DNA of 64,000 nt. Origin: a virus. The DNA lies in the IMG/VR virus record IMGVR_UViG_3300043395_002349, positions 36,090 through 100,089 of that record, one strand, 5' to 3'. Each line of letters starts with the position of its first letter. Position 1 is the first letter of the stretch. Shown here in pieces: positions 36,578-45,400 of the stretch. The notes under the pieces are model-generated. The model had not been told where the DNA came from and made no database searches. It saw only the letters and a program-made list of their open reading frames with translations. The position numbers and the translations under genes were made by a program.

Positions 36578-37612
36578 TTAGAATAAATTCCAATTAACCA
36601 TAACTTCTTTAACAAATTTTTCCCAATAATAATAGGTTGGATGTCCTGTATCGAAAAATATTCCTTCTTTCATTTTATTTTTTGCACTTTCTATTGTCAT
36701 TTTTACTACAATATCCGTAGTATTTTCATGTCCAAATGATTGTGATATATCTTCTACATACAAAGCAGTATATTCAGTGTCTCCTTCTTTATATTCATTA
36801 TTTTTAAAAATCCACTCATGTATACCACCATATTTTAAATTATCATCTTCAAAAAACCATATATGTTCAGTATCTAATAAATTAAATAAATCAAAAACGT
36901 ATGGATCATAATTTATATTACCCAATAATTCTTTTTGTGGGAAAGTTTTATCAATAAAAAAACTTTTAAAATATGTTTCTACGTTTGTTTTATTTAATTG
37001 AAAAAAAGGTGAAAATGGTTTAGAAAAAACATCAAAATCAAAAAATATTTTGTATTGAATATTATTTGCTTTACAAAAATTTTGTAATAACAATAAATGT
37101 GTTAACGCTCGTATTTCAGAGTGTTCATGTGAAAAAGTATGATTTGATATTGATTCTGCTATTTTATATATTTGTTTATTTTCAAATGAATTTTCATTAA
37201 CATTATGAATTCCACCAAATAAATAAAAACCAGACATATCATCAGTAAACAAATATGAATTAGGAACGGGTGAACCCATTCGTTTGTATATGCCTTTTCT
37301 ATGTAAAGTTTCTTTTGAAAAATAAACAGAGGGTCTATAAAAATCAGGACAATTTAAAATTATGGAAAAATTAGAATTTCCTTCTTTTATTAATTTTGTT
37401 GCAAAAGATATAATTGATAAAACTGCTGGTTCTACTGAATTTCCTGCTACGGCTAAATTGTAGATTTTATTTCCATATAAATTATGTATTACTTCAGGAA
37501 ATGAATTTGTACCATAATTTTGGTTAAGTCCTCCAATACCTTGATAAAATACATTCTTATCTGCGTTTCTATAAGAAGTATTTGAACCACCACTACAAAT
37601 TATTTCTTTCAT
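36578..37612 (-). CDS. SGNH-hydrolase-like protein
   Basis: 344 residues. GGSNTS at residues 8-13 could be the block I nucleophile turn, NLAVAGNSVEP (about 52-62) a block II-like turn, and DTGHPTYYYW near the C-terminus a D-x-x-H-like block V. This arrangement recalls the GCSFTEG...GHPG proteins elsewhere in the window (42431, 47013). Assignment is weaker here because the GDS block is atypical. It ends 1 nt before the methyltransferase gene upstream of it. Substrate unknown, perhaps an acylated sugar. Confidence 0.45.
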   Translation of the reverse strand: MKEIICSGGSNTSYRNADKNVFYQGIGGLNQNYGTNSFPEVIHNLYGNKIYNLAVAGNSVEPAVLSIISFATKLIKEGNSNFSIILNCPDFYRPSVYFSKETLHRKGIYKRMGSPVPNSYLFTDDMSGFYLFGGIHNVNENSFENKQIYKIAESISNHTFSHEHSEIRALTHLLLLQNFCKANNIQYKIFFDFDVFSKPFSPFFQLNKTNVETYFKSFFIDKTFPQKELLGNINYDPYVFDLFNLLDTEHIWFFEDDNLKYGGIHEWIFKNNEYKEGDTEYTALYVEDISQSFGHENTTDIVVKMTIESAKNKMKEGIFFDTGHPTYYYWEKFVKEVMVNWNLF

Positions 37613-38173
37613 TTAATTTTTAAAAATAATTATTAAATTTCCAGGCTGTGAAGTATATACATTTTCATATCCAAAAATATTATAAATATATTCTCGTATT
37701 GCTGGTTGATTGATATCTTCAATTACATAGTAACCACCATTTTCGACTCTTTCATATAAATTATTAAAAGTAGATATTTGCGCTTCAGCTGTATGTAATC
37801 CATCATCAATTATAATTTTAAATTTCATATCTTCTAATGCTACATCACATTCAAATTTTGAAGTTGAATCAAATAAAAAAGTTTTAATTCTATCTTCTTC
37901 AAACTGTGTATCAAACTGAATATCTCCACCATATATCATTGCATTTTTAAAATATTCTTGCCAACTTCTTAAACTAGCACCTGGTTTATAATTTGGTACA
38001 CTTGTGTTCACCATACTGCTTTGTACACCTGGTATTATCGTACCAATTCCTATTTCTAACATCGAAAACTTTTCGTTTCTAATTGGTTCAAATACTTCTT
38101 CATATTTTGGTGTATAATTACTTAAATTTTTATCACTGCCATACAAGTCAATAATTTCTGTTAATGTTTTCAT
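37613..38173 (-). CDS. Class I SAM methyltransferase (macrocin/cephalosporin hydroxylase-like)
   Basis: 186 residues. It starts in the characteristic way (LYGSDKNLSNYTPKYEEVF), then MLEIGIGT (SAM motif I), LRSWQEYF, IYGGDI and IIIDDGLHTAEAQISTF followed by GGYYVIEDI. This set defines small methyltransferases acting on sugars or natural products. It lies between an SGNH-like gene and a 2-oxoglutarate oxygenase, in a stretch that looks devoted to glycan chemistry. Confidence 0.8.
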   Translation of the reverse strand: MKTLTEIIDLYGSDKNLSNYTPKYEEVFEPIRNEKFSMLEIGIGTIIPGVQSSMVNTSVPNYKPGASLRSWQEYFKNAMIYGGDIQFDTQFEEDRIKTFLFDSTSKFECDVALEDMKFKIIIDDGLHTAEAQISTFNNLYERVENGGYYVIEDINQPAIREYIYNIFGYENVYTSQPGNLIIIFKN

Positions 38174-38183
38174 ATTTTATTTT

Positions 38184-38840
38184 TTAAATTTTTTCAAAAT
38201 ACCCACCAACATCAAATTTAGATTTCATATTGATTGATCCAGCTTCGTTTGGTATAAATTTATTAGGGTCTACTAAACGGAAATCTACCGATACTCTCGT
38301 TTCACTACTTTCGTTTGGTTTATTACCATGAAATAAATTTGCACCACTAAATACTAAAATTTCACCATATTTTACTTCATATGGTCTATAATCACCTTTA
38401 TCTTCTTTACTTTCCATCCAAATAGTGTTATACTCATTGGTATTTACAAATGGCATCCAAAAATTCACTTCGGTTGTGCCGTGATTGTAAGTTCTATCTT
38501 TATGCCACTCACCTACACCTAAATTACCTTCTGCTAATTGAACTCTAAATGTTGGGATAGCCTGATAAATGATTTCATCATATCCAAATCTATCTTTAAG
38601 TTCTTTTACTAATTCTAAATATGTTGGTAAAAATTCGTTTTTATATTTTTCGTAATATCTTTTATGCCAAATAGTAGATTGGTCTTTTTCTCTTACTAAA
38701 ACATCATAATGTTCTAATTTATGCAAATCTTCCAATGGAATAGTATCTCCATCCCATACTTCTAACATTTCTGAAACTATTTTTCTAAATGGATACTTTT
38801 GTGTATCGTAACTGATTTTATATGGTGTTGCTAAATACAT
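38184..38840 (-). CDS. 2-oxoglutarate/Fe(II)-dependent oxygenase (StrG/phytanoyl-type)
   Basis: 218 residues. WHKDRTYNHG gives H113 and D115; LFHGN gives the distal H171; TRVSVDFR gives R182 as the co-substrate base. The layout W-H-x-D...E-x-N-F-W-x-P-F...LFHGN...TR-x-S-x-DFR resembles the StrG-like group seen beside aminoglycoside and glycan genes, distinct from the compact P4H-like enzymes at 47-58 kb. A small-molecule or sugar substrate is therefore more likely than a protein one. Confidence 0.75.
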   Translation of the reverse strand: MYLATPYKISYDTQKYPFRKIVSEMLEVWDGDTIPLEDLHKLEHYDVLVREKDQSTIWHKRYYEKYKNEFLPTYLELVKELKDRFGYDEIIYQAIPTFRVQLAEGNLGVGEWHKDRTYNHGTTEVNFWMPFVNTNEYNTIWMESKEDKGDYRPYEVKYGEILVFSGANLFHGNKPNESSETRVSVDFRLVDPNKFIPNEAGSINMKSKFDVGGYFEKI

Positions 38841-38842
38841 AA

Positions 38843-39478
38843 CTAAAATAAATTATATTGTTGTTTTAATTTTAAATCGTTTTCTTTAATTTTATTGAAT
38901 TCAATATCATTTGCATTTGCAGTATGCGTTGCCGAAACTTCACCTTCAACTTTAAAATTTACTAATTTGTAATTTTGTTTCCCCGCATTCCTATTTGTAA
39001 CAAATAACCAATCATCTTGTCCCCAAATCTTCATTTCTTCTGGTATTTCATTGTAGCTTTTTTTATGTACCCATAATGCACACCCCCATCCACCATTTCT
39101 ATGATTAATAGGCTCTAATCCGATACCCGATGTTTGTATAATATCATATGCGTTTTCTGCTAAACCGATTAGTCCTATTTTTGGTGTTATATAATCATAT
39201 AATGTATCTAATATTCTCCAATCCATCCAAGTATCATCATTTAAAATAAACAATCTATCATATGCAGCAAATTTAGCTCCTTTATTCCATGGAGCTGTTA
39301 CATATGTATTTTTTCCTTCTAAAATATGAGTAACTTTATCTAAGTTTTTAATTTTATTTGAATTTGATGTATTATCAAATAAAAGTATTTCTCCTACCAA
39401 TGGATGTGAATTTAGTTCTATAAGAGTTTGGTGTAATCTCTCACATTTCCACATTGTAGGTATAATAACTGAATACAT
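38843..39478 (-). CDS. Family 2 glycosyltransferase (GT-A)
   Basis: 211 residues. It begins SVIIPTMWKCERLHQTL, the GT-2 nucleotide-binding strand, then LILNDDT-type acidic motif (FILNDDTWMD, about 77-86) and WGQDDWLF (about 152-159), which corresponds to the catalytic xDD. No membrane segment. It adjoins the oxygenase gene by 2 nt and precedes the IscA gene. It probably builds the same glycan modified by the neighbouring methyltransferase and carbamoyltransferase, which is inference from context. Confidence 0.75.
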   Translation of the reverse strand: MYSVIIPTMWKCERLHQTLIELNSHPLVGEILLFDNTSNSNKIKNLDKVTHILEGKNTYVTAPWNKGAKFAAYDRLFILNDDTWMDWRILDTLYDYITPKIGLIGLAENAYDIIQTSGIGLEPINHRNGGWGCALWVHKKSYNEIPEEMKIWGQDDWLFVTNRNAGKQNYKLVNFKVEGEVSATHTANANDIEFNKIKENDLKLKQQYNLF

Positions 39479-39494
39479 AATTTTTTAATTTATT

Positions 39495-39827
39495 TTATAA
39501 TGAAAAACTTTCACCACATCCACATGTTCTGGATGCGTTTGGATTTTCCCATACAAACCCCTTACCATTTAAACCATCTGAATAAGTTAATTGTGTACCA
39601 AATAAATACAATACTGATTTTCTATCAATAACTACTTTTAATCCTGCTTCCACTTCTACAACTTCATCAGTATCTTCTATTGTATCATCGAAATCCATAA
39701 CGTAAGAAAGACCGGAACACCCACCACCTTTCACACCAACTCTTAAGTGATGCGTATCAGGCGTTATTCCACCTTCTATCATTAAGTTTAATACTTTATC
39801 TAATGCTTTTTCACTTAGAGTAATCAT
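39495..39827 (-). CDS. iscA: A-type Fe-S carrier (IscA/ErpA/HesB family)
   Basis: 110 residues. GGGCSGLSYVMDF places C37, and TCGCGESFSL at the C-terminus supplies C102 and C104, the three conserved cysteines of A-type carriers. The protein delivers Fe-S clusters or iron to apo-enzymes. Its start overlaps the IscU stop by 4 nt, so scaffold and carrier are translationally coupled. No IscS desulfurase, HscA/B or ferredoxin gene is seen in the window, so these would have to come from the host. Confidence 0.93.
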   Translation of the reverse strand: MITLSEKALDKVLNLMIEGGITPDTHHLRVGVKGGGCSGLSYVMDFDDTIEDTDEVVEVEAGLKVVIDRKSVLYLFGTQLTYSDGLNGKGFVWENPNASRTCGCGESFSL

Positions 39828-40234
39828 ATGTGTGATTCTTCAAATATTAGCTGTTCTAAACCTTGTTTTTTTCTATAATCATTTATAGCAGATTTAATTG
39901 CATCTTCTGCCAATACTGAGCAGTGTATTTTAACTGGAGGTAGATTTAATTCTTCTACCAAATCCATATTGTCAATTGTTACCGCTTCATCCAAACTCTT
40001 ACCTTTCAACCATTCGGTTGCAAGAGAAGATGCTGCAATTGCTGAACCACAACCAAATGTTTTAAATTTAGCATCGGTTATGATACCATCGTTTACTTCA
40101 ATTTGTAATCTCATTACGTCACCACACTCCGGAGCACCTACTAAACCAGTTCCAACATTAGATTTAGATTTATCTAATGTTCCTACATTTTTAGGATTAG
40201 AGTAATGGTCAAGCACTTTTTCTGAGTAAGCCAT
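39824..40234 (-). CDS. iscU: Fe-S cluster scaffold IscU
   Basis: 136 residues. APECGD (C37, D39), GCGSAIA (C62) and KIHCSVLAEDAI (H104, C105) carry every cluster ligand of IscU, with spacing nearly identical to E. coli. LPPVK (98-102), the segment read by the HscA chaperone, is also retained, so the protein looks able to work with a host ISC system. It overlaps the UvsE gene by 26 nt and is followed directly by IscA. Radical SAM and possible Fe-S enzymes elsewhere in the window are potential clients. Confidence 0.95.
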   Translation of the reverse strand: MAYSEKVLDHYSNPKNVGTLDKSKSNVGTGLVGAPECGDVMRLQIEVNDGIITDAKFKTFGCGSAIAASSLATEWLKGKSLDEAVTIDNMDLVEELNLPPVKIHCSVLAEDAIKSAINDYRKKQGLEQLIFEESHI

Positions 40235-41111
40235 AATTATTATCCCTATATTTTAATATTGTTAAATCTTTTTGTTTTGCCTCTACCATAATGTCTACTT
40301 TCACACCATAAGTATCAATTGTTTCACAAATATAATCAGAATGAGCCTGTGGTTTTTTATCGGTTGCACTTTCAGAATAGTGTACTGCTGGTGTTATATC
40401 TTCAGGCCATGTTGTTATAGCTAATTTCAATGCCTGTTCTTCGGTTAGGTCGCCTGTACAAAATTTATGATGATGATAATCAAATACAATTGGAATATTG
40501 ATTGCATTGTGAATATACATTAAATCTTTAACAGAATACATTGAGGCCTTATCATCATTCTCAATTGTAAGCCTATTTTGCACCGATTTAGAGAGTCTTC
40601 CAAAATTAGTGATAAATCTATCCATTGCACTCTTTTTATCCCCATATACCCCATTACAATGAATATTAATCTTGTTGTAAGGTGTTTGCGATAATTTCAT
40701 TGCATCCATAATTTTACCATGCACTTCCAAATCGTTAATTGTGTTTTGTACTACACTCTCTTTAGGTGAAGTCAATACACAAAAGGGACCTGGGTGAAAA
40801 GTTAAACGTTGTCCATATAATGATGCTTTACTACCAATACGCTCTAATATAGTTTTGATAGCTAGCCAATCTTTTAGTTGTGTAAATTCATATTCAGTAG
40901 CCCATGGGAACATATCACTACTCATTCGATAGAATTTTATTCCATTTTGTTCATTCCAATCTATAATTTTCTCTAAATCGGTAACATTTAATAGGACTAG
41001 GTCGGACACATAATCTAAACCCTTAGCTAAAAAGGTTTTTTTAATCATTGTTCGATTAGGGGTAATTTTCTTACCCAAACTAAGATTTATACAAGCATAA
41101 CCTAAATTCAT
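40209..41111 (-). CDS. uvsE: UV damage endonuclease UvsE
   Basis: 300 residues. It begins NLGYACINLSL and contains YRMSSDMFPW, LTFHPGPFCVL, IHCNGVYG, LTIENDD and VFDYHHHKF, the metal-binding strand ends of the TIM-barrel UVDE family (His and Glu ligands for up to three metals). The enzyme nicks DNA 5' to UV photoproducts and starts alternative excision repair. The last ~9 codons overlap the IscU start, an uncommon but clear arrangement. Confidence 0.93.
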   Translation of the reverse strand: MNLGYACINLSLGKKITPNRTMIKKTFLAKGLDYVSDLVLLNVTDLEKIIDWNEQNGIKFYRMSSDMFPWATEYEFTQLKDWLAIKTILERIGSKASLYGQRLTFHPGPFCVLTSPKESVVQNTINDLEVHGKIMDAMKLSQTPYNKINIHCNGVYGDKKSAMDRFITNFGRLSKSVQNRLTIENDDKASMYSVKDLMYIHNAINIPIVFDYHHHKFCTGDLTEEQALKLAITTWPEDITPAVHYSESATDKKPQAHSDYICETIDTYGVKVDIMVEAKQKDLTILKYRDNNYGLLRKSA

Positions 41112-41157
41112 AACTATAATTTAGTTAAAGATAAGAAAAATTGTTCAAATTACCAAA

Positions 41158-42240
41158 TTAATACGTTTTTATGTTATCGGTATTAATTTGCTCCATTTCG
41201 TTTAGGTGTTCTCTGTATAATTTATTGTATTTGTGGATAGAATTACCATTATTCATCCAATATTTAACCGCTAAAGGGTTATTTATCCACATATTTTTGT
41301 TATTCCAATCAAAATCATCTTTTTCCCAATATGGTGTTTCTTTTTCATCAATTTTTGGTTCTTCTGATTTATTTTCTATATTATTTTCCACTATAACCTC
41401 ATTTTCTTGCTCTTTTGTAGAATTTTTTCCACTATCTCCGTAAATTTGGTAATTTTTGTAGTTTTCTTCCATTAAATCATCTAACTTACCCTCATCATAT
41501 ACAAATTCTTCTCTTTTCTTGCCAATTAATCCGTTAAATGCGATAATAAGAGCTACTGCAAGTGGGTCAAACACAATTACAATCAAAAATATGAAGAATT
41601 TTACAACATTTTTTAATTCCATACCAAATGCTTCGGCAACAAACCTAAATCCACCAACTTCTTTCTCTAAATCTAAGTTTTTTAGCTTAATTTGGTTGAT
41701 TTTTTCGGTATTTTGAGCATTTTCAGTTTGTAAAACCTCAATTTTTTTGTTAATTTGTGAAGTTTGACGGTCTTTGTTATCAATTGAACGTAAAAGTCGG
41801 TTATTTACCTTACCTTTATCTAAAATTGTTGATTGAGTTTGTGATAATTGCCCCAATTGAGTGTTTAGTTGGGTAATTTGAGCCGTATTTTGGTCGATTT
41901 TTGTTTGATAAACAGCAATTTCTCTATCTACAACTTGCAATTTTAAAGATTGTGCCTGAAATGCGTTTGAAAGATAACCAAAAATACCAGCAGAGGTGAT
42001 TAACATTAATAATGCAACCGCTCCCGTTAAATACCATTTGTTAAATCCACTAATTTCATCCCATTTTTGTTTTAAATAGGTTGCTGCTACAAGTTTTGCA
42101 AGTTCCAATGATGATGCCATTACCATTACCGATAACGATGCACCTGCAAATAGAACCCCTAAACCTGTTACTGAAAAATAAGCCGCACAACCTGCGATAA
42201 TTAGTGCGGAAAAACCCACTAAAAACTTAAGCCAGTTCAT
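41158..42240 (-). CDS. Multipass membrane protein with coiled coil
   Basis: 360 residues. Hydrophobic segments lie at about 5-25, 28-50, 70-92 and 210-237. Between the third and fourth, residues ~100-200 form a Gln/Asn/Thr-rich coiled coil (DRQTSQINKKIEVLQTENAQ). The C-terminal ~110 residues are acidic and then W/N-rich. I recall similar proteins (starting with SVTGLGVLFAGAS-type sequence) in marine T4-like phages, without a known role. It could act at the inner membrane in exclusion, lysis timing or replication anchoring. Confidence 0.8.
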   Translation of the reverse strand: MNWLKFLVGFSALIIAGCAAYFSVTGLGVLFAGASLSVMVMASSLELAKLVAATYLKQKWDEISGFNKWYLTGAVALLMLITSAGIFGYLSNAFQAQSLKLQVVDREIAVYQTKIDQNTAQITQLNTQLGQLSQTQSTILDKGKVNNRLLRSIDNKDRQTSQINKKIEVLQTENAQNTEKINQIKLKNLDLEKEVGGFRFVAEAFGMELKNVVKFFIFLIVIVFDPLAVALIIAFNGLIGKKREEFVYDEGKLDDLMEENYKNYQIYGDSGKNSTKEQENEVIVENNIENKSEEPKIDEKETPYWEKDDFDWNNKNMWINNPLAVKYWMNNGNSIHKYNKLYREHLNEMEQINTDNIKTY

Positions 42241-42244
42241 TTTA

Positions 42245-42427
42245 TTATCCTTCTCTTTCTAAGTCAACTAATTCGTTGACTTTGTTTAACGAATATAAAA
42301 CTTCATCAATCATTTTAAGTGCATCTTGAGGAGTAATTGGTTTACTTCCTTCAGTAGCTTGTTTTAAATAATTCATTCTAATTTCAATAACGTTAAGATT
42401 TTGTCTTATTTGTTCTTTGTATCTCAT
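42245..42427 (-). CDS. Small helical unknown protein
   Basis: 60 residues, two predicted helices with a PITPQDALKMIDEV segment. It lies 4 nt before the membrane protein gene, with a TATTTATA element 4 nt upstream of its ATG. No function recognised. Confidence 0.65.
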   Translation of the reverse strand: MRYKEQIRQNLNVIEIRMNYLKQATEGSKPITPQDALKMIDEVLYSLNKVNELVDLEREG

Positions 42428-42430
42428 ATT

Positions 42431-43267
42431 TTATAAATATTTTTTGTTTAAAAAATTAATAATTCCATCTGCCCAAATTCGATGAGCAAAAATACCAGGA
42501 TGCCCATCACATGATATATCTATACCAACATCATCTGTTATTTGCATTTTATTATTACCCGCTAATGTAGTTATACAATCATATATTTTATTATTATATT
42601 CAATTTTTAATAAATGATTTTCAAAAAAATTTGGAAAATAATTGTTGAAATTAATATGATTTGTAAAATAGTGTAAACCACCTGATACAAAAAATTGAAT
42701 ATTGTTTTGTTTTAAAAATGAAATTAAACCCATAAAAGAATAACATACATTTTGTTCGTATTTTATTGGATTGATAAAATATTCTGAATATTCTTTTATT
42801 AAATTTCTTGTTTTGTTTCTATATTCTTCATCCATTTGAGGTCCATAAATCCAATCTAATGTAGTTTGTGTATCATTTATTTTTCCTGTATCTTTATAAT
42901 CAACATTTGCAACTAAATATCGGTTGTATTTGTTAGAATAAACATCTAATCTATTAATTGCACCCTGTATCTCAAAGAAGAATATTGTTTTTTGAGATTT
43001 TTTTATTCCGTTTTTTGTAATATATTCATATGCTTTTCTTACAATTCTTTCAGAACCACTGCCACTCTTAGCTTCATTGATTATTTTTATATTTGGAAAT
43101 TTTTTTTGTATTAATGCCGGATAACTTACATCTTTTTCCGAATTATATTCAATATTATATTTTTCTTTATATGCCAATTTAACATTAATTGTCCTTTCTT
43201 CTAATCCACCACCTTCGGTAAAAGAACATCCATTAAAATATAAAGTATTAAACTTATCCTGCCACAT
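42431..43267 (-). CDS. SGNH/GDSL hydrolase-like protein
   Basis: 278 residues. FNGCSFTEGGG (12-22) replaces the GDS nucleophile block, KSGSGSERIVRKA (about 62-74) matches the second block, and CDGHPGIFAHRIWADGI near the C-terminus supplies a D-x-H pair. The same pattern occurs in the 47013-47783 protein. Members of this fold are esterases or acyltransferases acting on lipids or acylated sugars. It overlaps the upstream DNA methyltransferase by 14 nt. Confidence 0.65.
   Translation of the reverse strand: MWQDKFNTLYFNGCSFTEGGGLEERTINVKLAYKEKYNIEYNSEKDVSYPALIQKKFPNIKIINEAKSGSGSERIVRKAYEYITKNGIKKSQKTIFFFEIQGAINRLDVYSNKYNRYLVANVDYKDTGKINDTQTTLDWIYGPQMDEEYRNKTRNLIKEYSEYFINPIKYEQNVCYSFMGLISFLKQNNIQFFVSGGLHYFTNHINFNNYFPNFFENHLLKIEYNNKIYDCITTLAGNNKMQITDDVGIDISCDGHPGIFAHRIWADGIINFLNKKYL
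42432..42439 (-). promoter_or_regulatory. TATTTATA element upstream of the 60-residue gene
   Basis: Coding strand ATATTTATAAAATATG, 4 nt from the ATG, inside the 3' end of the upstream SGNH-like gene. It is the only perfect copy in the 33.2-56.8 kb stretch outside obvious virion genes. Confidence 0.35.
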
Positions 43268-44171
43268 AATTAAAAAATTGTTGTAATTTATTTTCTTGTT
43301 CTAATTCATCAGGTGAGCAATACTTTGGAATATCATAATCTCCTGGTTTTCTAAACACTAAAAGATATTCATGTATTTTAGATGTATAACGTTTAGATGC
43401 AGTTTTACCAATTTGTAATGCTGCAAATGGTGAAATGTTTTCTAATATAACTATATCATGTTGTAAGAAACCATGCTTCTTAAATGAGTTGATAACATCA
43501 CCATGGAAATTATGAAATCCCTCATTAGTTCTCATATCACCAACAACCCAACATGCAAATGCACCACTTTTTAATACTCTAAAACAATTACCAATACAAA
43601 CATCTATTTTACTCATAAATGGTTCGTATTTTGGTTCATCACTTAATTGACCAGGAACGGATTCGTATTTTTCTAAATTAAAATAAGGTGGACAAGTAAA
43701 AATCAAATCTGCACTTTTATCCGATATTTCTTCCATTAATGTTCCATCACCATTTATAATATGTGGTTTCATACCAACACCTTCAAAATGATTATGTACT
43801 CTTTCATAGGTTTTTGGTGAAATTTCGAATCCAGTATAATCTCTACCCAATTTTGTTGCAACATATGCTCGTGTCACTCTACCTGCAAAAGGGTCTATTA
43901 TTTTACTACCTTTTAAACTCCAAAACTTTATTACATTTTCGGCTAACCCAGCGTGAAATTCTGAGAAAGAGTAATCCGGTAAATATTCAGTATTATCACC
44001 TCTTCTAACTTCATTTAGACCATCGTTTAGATATGCATCTTTCCAATTAATTTTACTTTCTTTCGTAGGTCTATAAATTGATAATGGTAACCAACCAAAT
44101 TGGTCTTTAATCTTTACATCCGTTCTTAGCGGCAATACTTGTGAGTATTCTATTTTTGTTCCACGTTTCAT
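43254..44171 (-). CDS. DNA (adenine-N6 or cytosine-N4) methyltransferase
   Basis: 305 residues. SAM motif I IIDPFAGRVTR (91-101) precedes the catalytic motif TCPPYF (159-164); YTGFEIS and FRVLKSGAF are further family segments. Phages use such enzymes to hide from restriction or to time events. No cognate nuclease is adjacent. It is the first gene after the Hsp20 terminator, so it probably has its own promoter in the 50-nt gap. Confidence 0.85.
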   Translation of the reverse strand: MKRGTKIEYSQVLPLRTDVKIKDQFGWLPLSIYRPTKESKINWKDAYLNDGLNEVRRGDNTEYLPDYSFSEFHAGLAENVIKFWSLKGSKIIDPFAGRVTRAYVATKLGRDYTGFEISPKTYERVHNHFEGVGMKPHIINGDGTLMEEISDKSADLIFTCPPYFNLEKYESVPGQLSDEPKYEPFMSKIDVCIGNCFRVLKSGAFACWVVGDMRTNEGFHNFHGDVINSFKKHGFLQHDIVILENISPFAALQIGKTASKRYTSKIHEYLLVFRKPGDYDIPKYCSPDELEQENKLQQFFNYVAG

Positions 44172-44174
44172 AAT

Positions 44175-44201
44175 AAAAAAGGGTAGTTGTTTAGACTACC
44201 C
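44175..44201 (-). terminator. Intrinsic terminator after the Hsp20 gene
   Basis: On the coding strand a perfect 7-bp stem (GGGTAGT/ACTACCC) with a 7-nt loop is followed by six T. It lies 25 nt past the hsp20 stop codon. Confidence 0.85.
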
Positions 44202-44225
44202 TCTAATATACACAAAATAACTAAA

Positions 44226-44624
44226 CTAACCAACTTTTAAGGTAAGTTTTTTTGGCTTTGATTCTTCTTTACGTTCTACAACAATAGAAAGAATACCATT
44301 TTTAATTTCTGCTTTTGCATTTCTACCATCTAAATCCTTACCTAAAGTAATTCTCTCATCAATATTAGCAATTAATTGCTCAAATGGAGTTTCTGTATCT
44401 TTTGTTTCTTTTTTAGCCTTTATTTCAATCTTATCTTCGTAACAATTGATTTCAATATTCTTAGGGTCGTGTCCTAATACTGATAATGCTATGTAAGCTT
44501 TATCATCTTTTACATCTACTGCGAATTTTGAAGGAACAAAAGTTCTTGAATGAGTTTCCCACAAAGGTCTACTGTCTGCTACTAATAATTTTTCAACGAA
44601 TTTGTCAAAATCTGAATAAAACAT
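44226..44624 (-). CDS. Small heat-shock protein Hsp20
   Basis: 132 residues. An alpha-crystallin domain spans about 30-132: FAVDVKDDKAYIALSVLG, INCYEDKIEIKAKK and the family signature AEIKNGILSIVVER. No C-terminal I-x-I motif is seen. The protein should be a holdase that keeps proteins soluble; phage copies are known in marine T4-like viruses. It is expressed as a separate unit, with a terminator directly downstream and 74 nt of AT-rich sequence upstream. Confidence 0.9.
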   Translation of the reverse strand: MFYSDFDKFVEKLLVADSRPLWETHSRTFVPSKFAVDVKDDKAYIALSVLGHDPKNIEINCYEDKIEIKAKKETKDTETPFEQLIANIDERITLGKDLDGRNAKAEIKNGILSIVVERKEESKPKKLTLKVG

Positions 44625-44698
44625 AATCTATAATTTTTTTGTTAATAATACCTAATATATTTCAATAACCATACCATTAAGGTAAAACTGACAATTTG

Positions 44699-45397
44699 TT
44701 AGAATTTACCAACATTAAATGTAAAATTGTCAGTAGAGTCTTGTCTTTTTATTTCATCCTGTCTTTCAATTATTGTACTCATAAAATCAGCCCAATGTAA
44801 AATATATTGAATAGATGAACGAAGGGTATTTTTAACATTAAACGTCTTTAAATATTTTTCATTATCTTCATCATACAATCCATCAGTAAGTTTAATACCA
44901 AAATATTCGTTTTCGTTATATTGAATACCATAGTGGTTTAATGTAAAAAACGTTCTATCCGTCAATGTCATAAATGGTATTTCATCATTACGTTTATAAT
45001 AATCCATACGATTTTCTATTTCCCATTTATTTGTATTTGGTACATAGTGTATTTGACCTTTAGTACCTAATTTACCTAAATCATGATGCAATGCTGCAAA
45101 TATTAATTCTTCATCTGTAAAATCAATTGTACCACCCTGTGCAGCAAATAATTCTTTTACCTTTAAAGAATTTTTTGTTACATTAAAAATGTGGTCAATA
45201 TAGCCACCATCATAACAATTGTGATACAACAATCTACCACTTGCAGGTGAAATTGTTAAATTCATTCCTAATTCATCTTCGGAATACATATGAAGTAATT
45301 TTTCAAGTCTTTCACCTTTAAAATACTTCTTTAGAACCAAAATAAATTTATCATAGTTCTCTTTTAATTCTTCTGCTGTTTTCTTTTTCTGTGTCAT
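44699..45397 (-). CDS. HD-domain phosphohydrolase
   Basis: 232 residues. GYIDHIFNV (about 70-78) supplies the first histidine and HHDLGKLG (about 107-114) the HD pair. A later LNHYGIQ could give the last ligand. The family hydrolyses nucleotides or cyclic nucleotides. In a phage it could degrade dNTPs, cyclic-nucleotide alarms or (p)ppGpp, but the sequence alone does not choose among them. It lies 3 nt after the second DNA methyltransferase gene. Confidence 0.75.
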   Translation of the reverse strand: MTQKKKTAEELKENYDKFILVLKKYFKGERLEKLLHMYSEDELGMNLTISPASGRLLYHNCYDGGYIDHIFNVTKNSLKVKELFAAQGGTIDFTDEELIFAALHHDLGKLGTKGQIHYVPNTNKWEIENRMDYYKRNDEIPFMTLTDRTFFTLNHYGIQYNENEYFGIKLTDGLYDEDNEKYLKTFNVKNTLRSSIQYILHWADFMSTIIERQDEIKRQDSTDNFTFNVGKF

Positions 45398-45400
45398 AGT

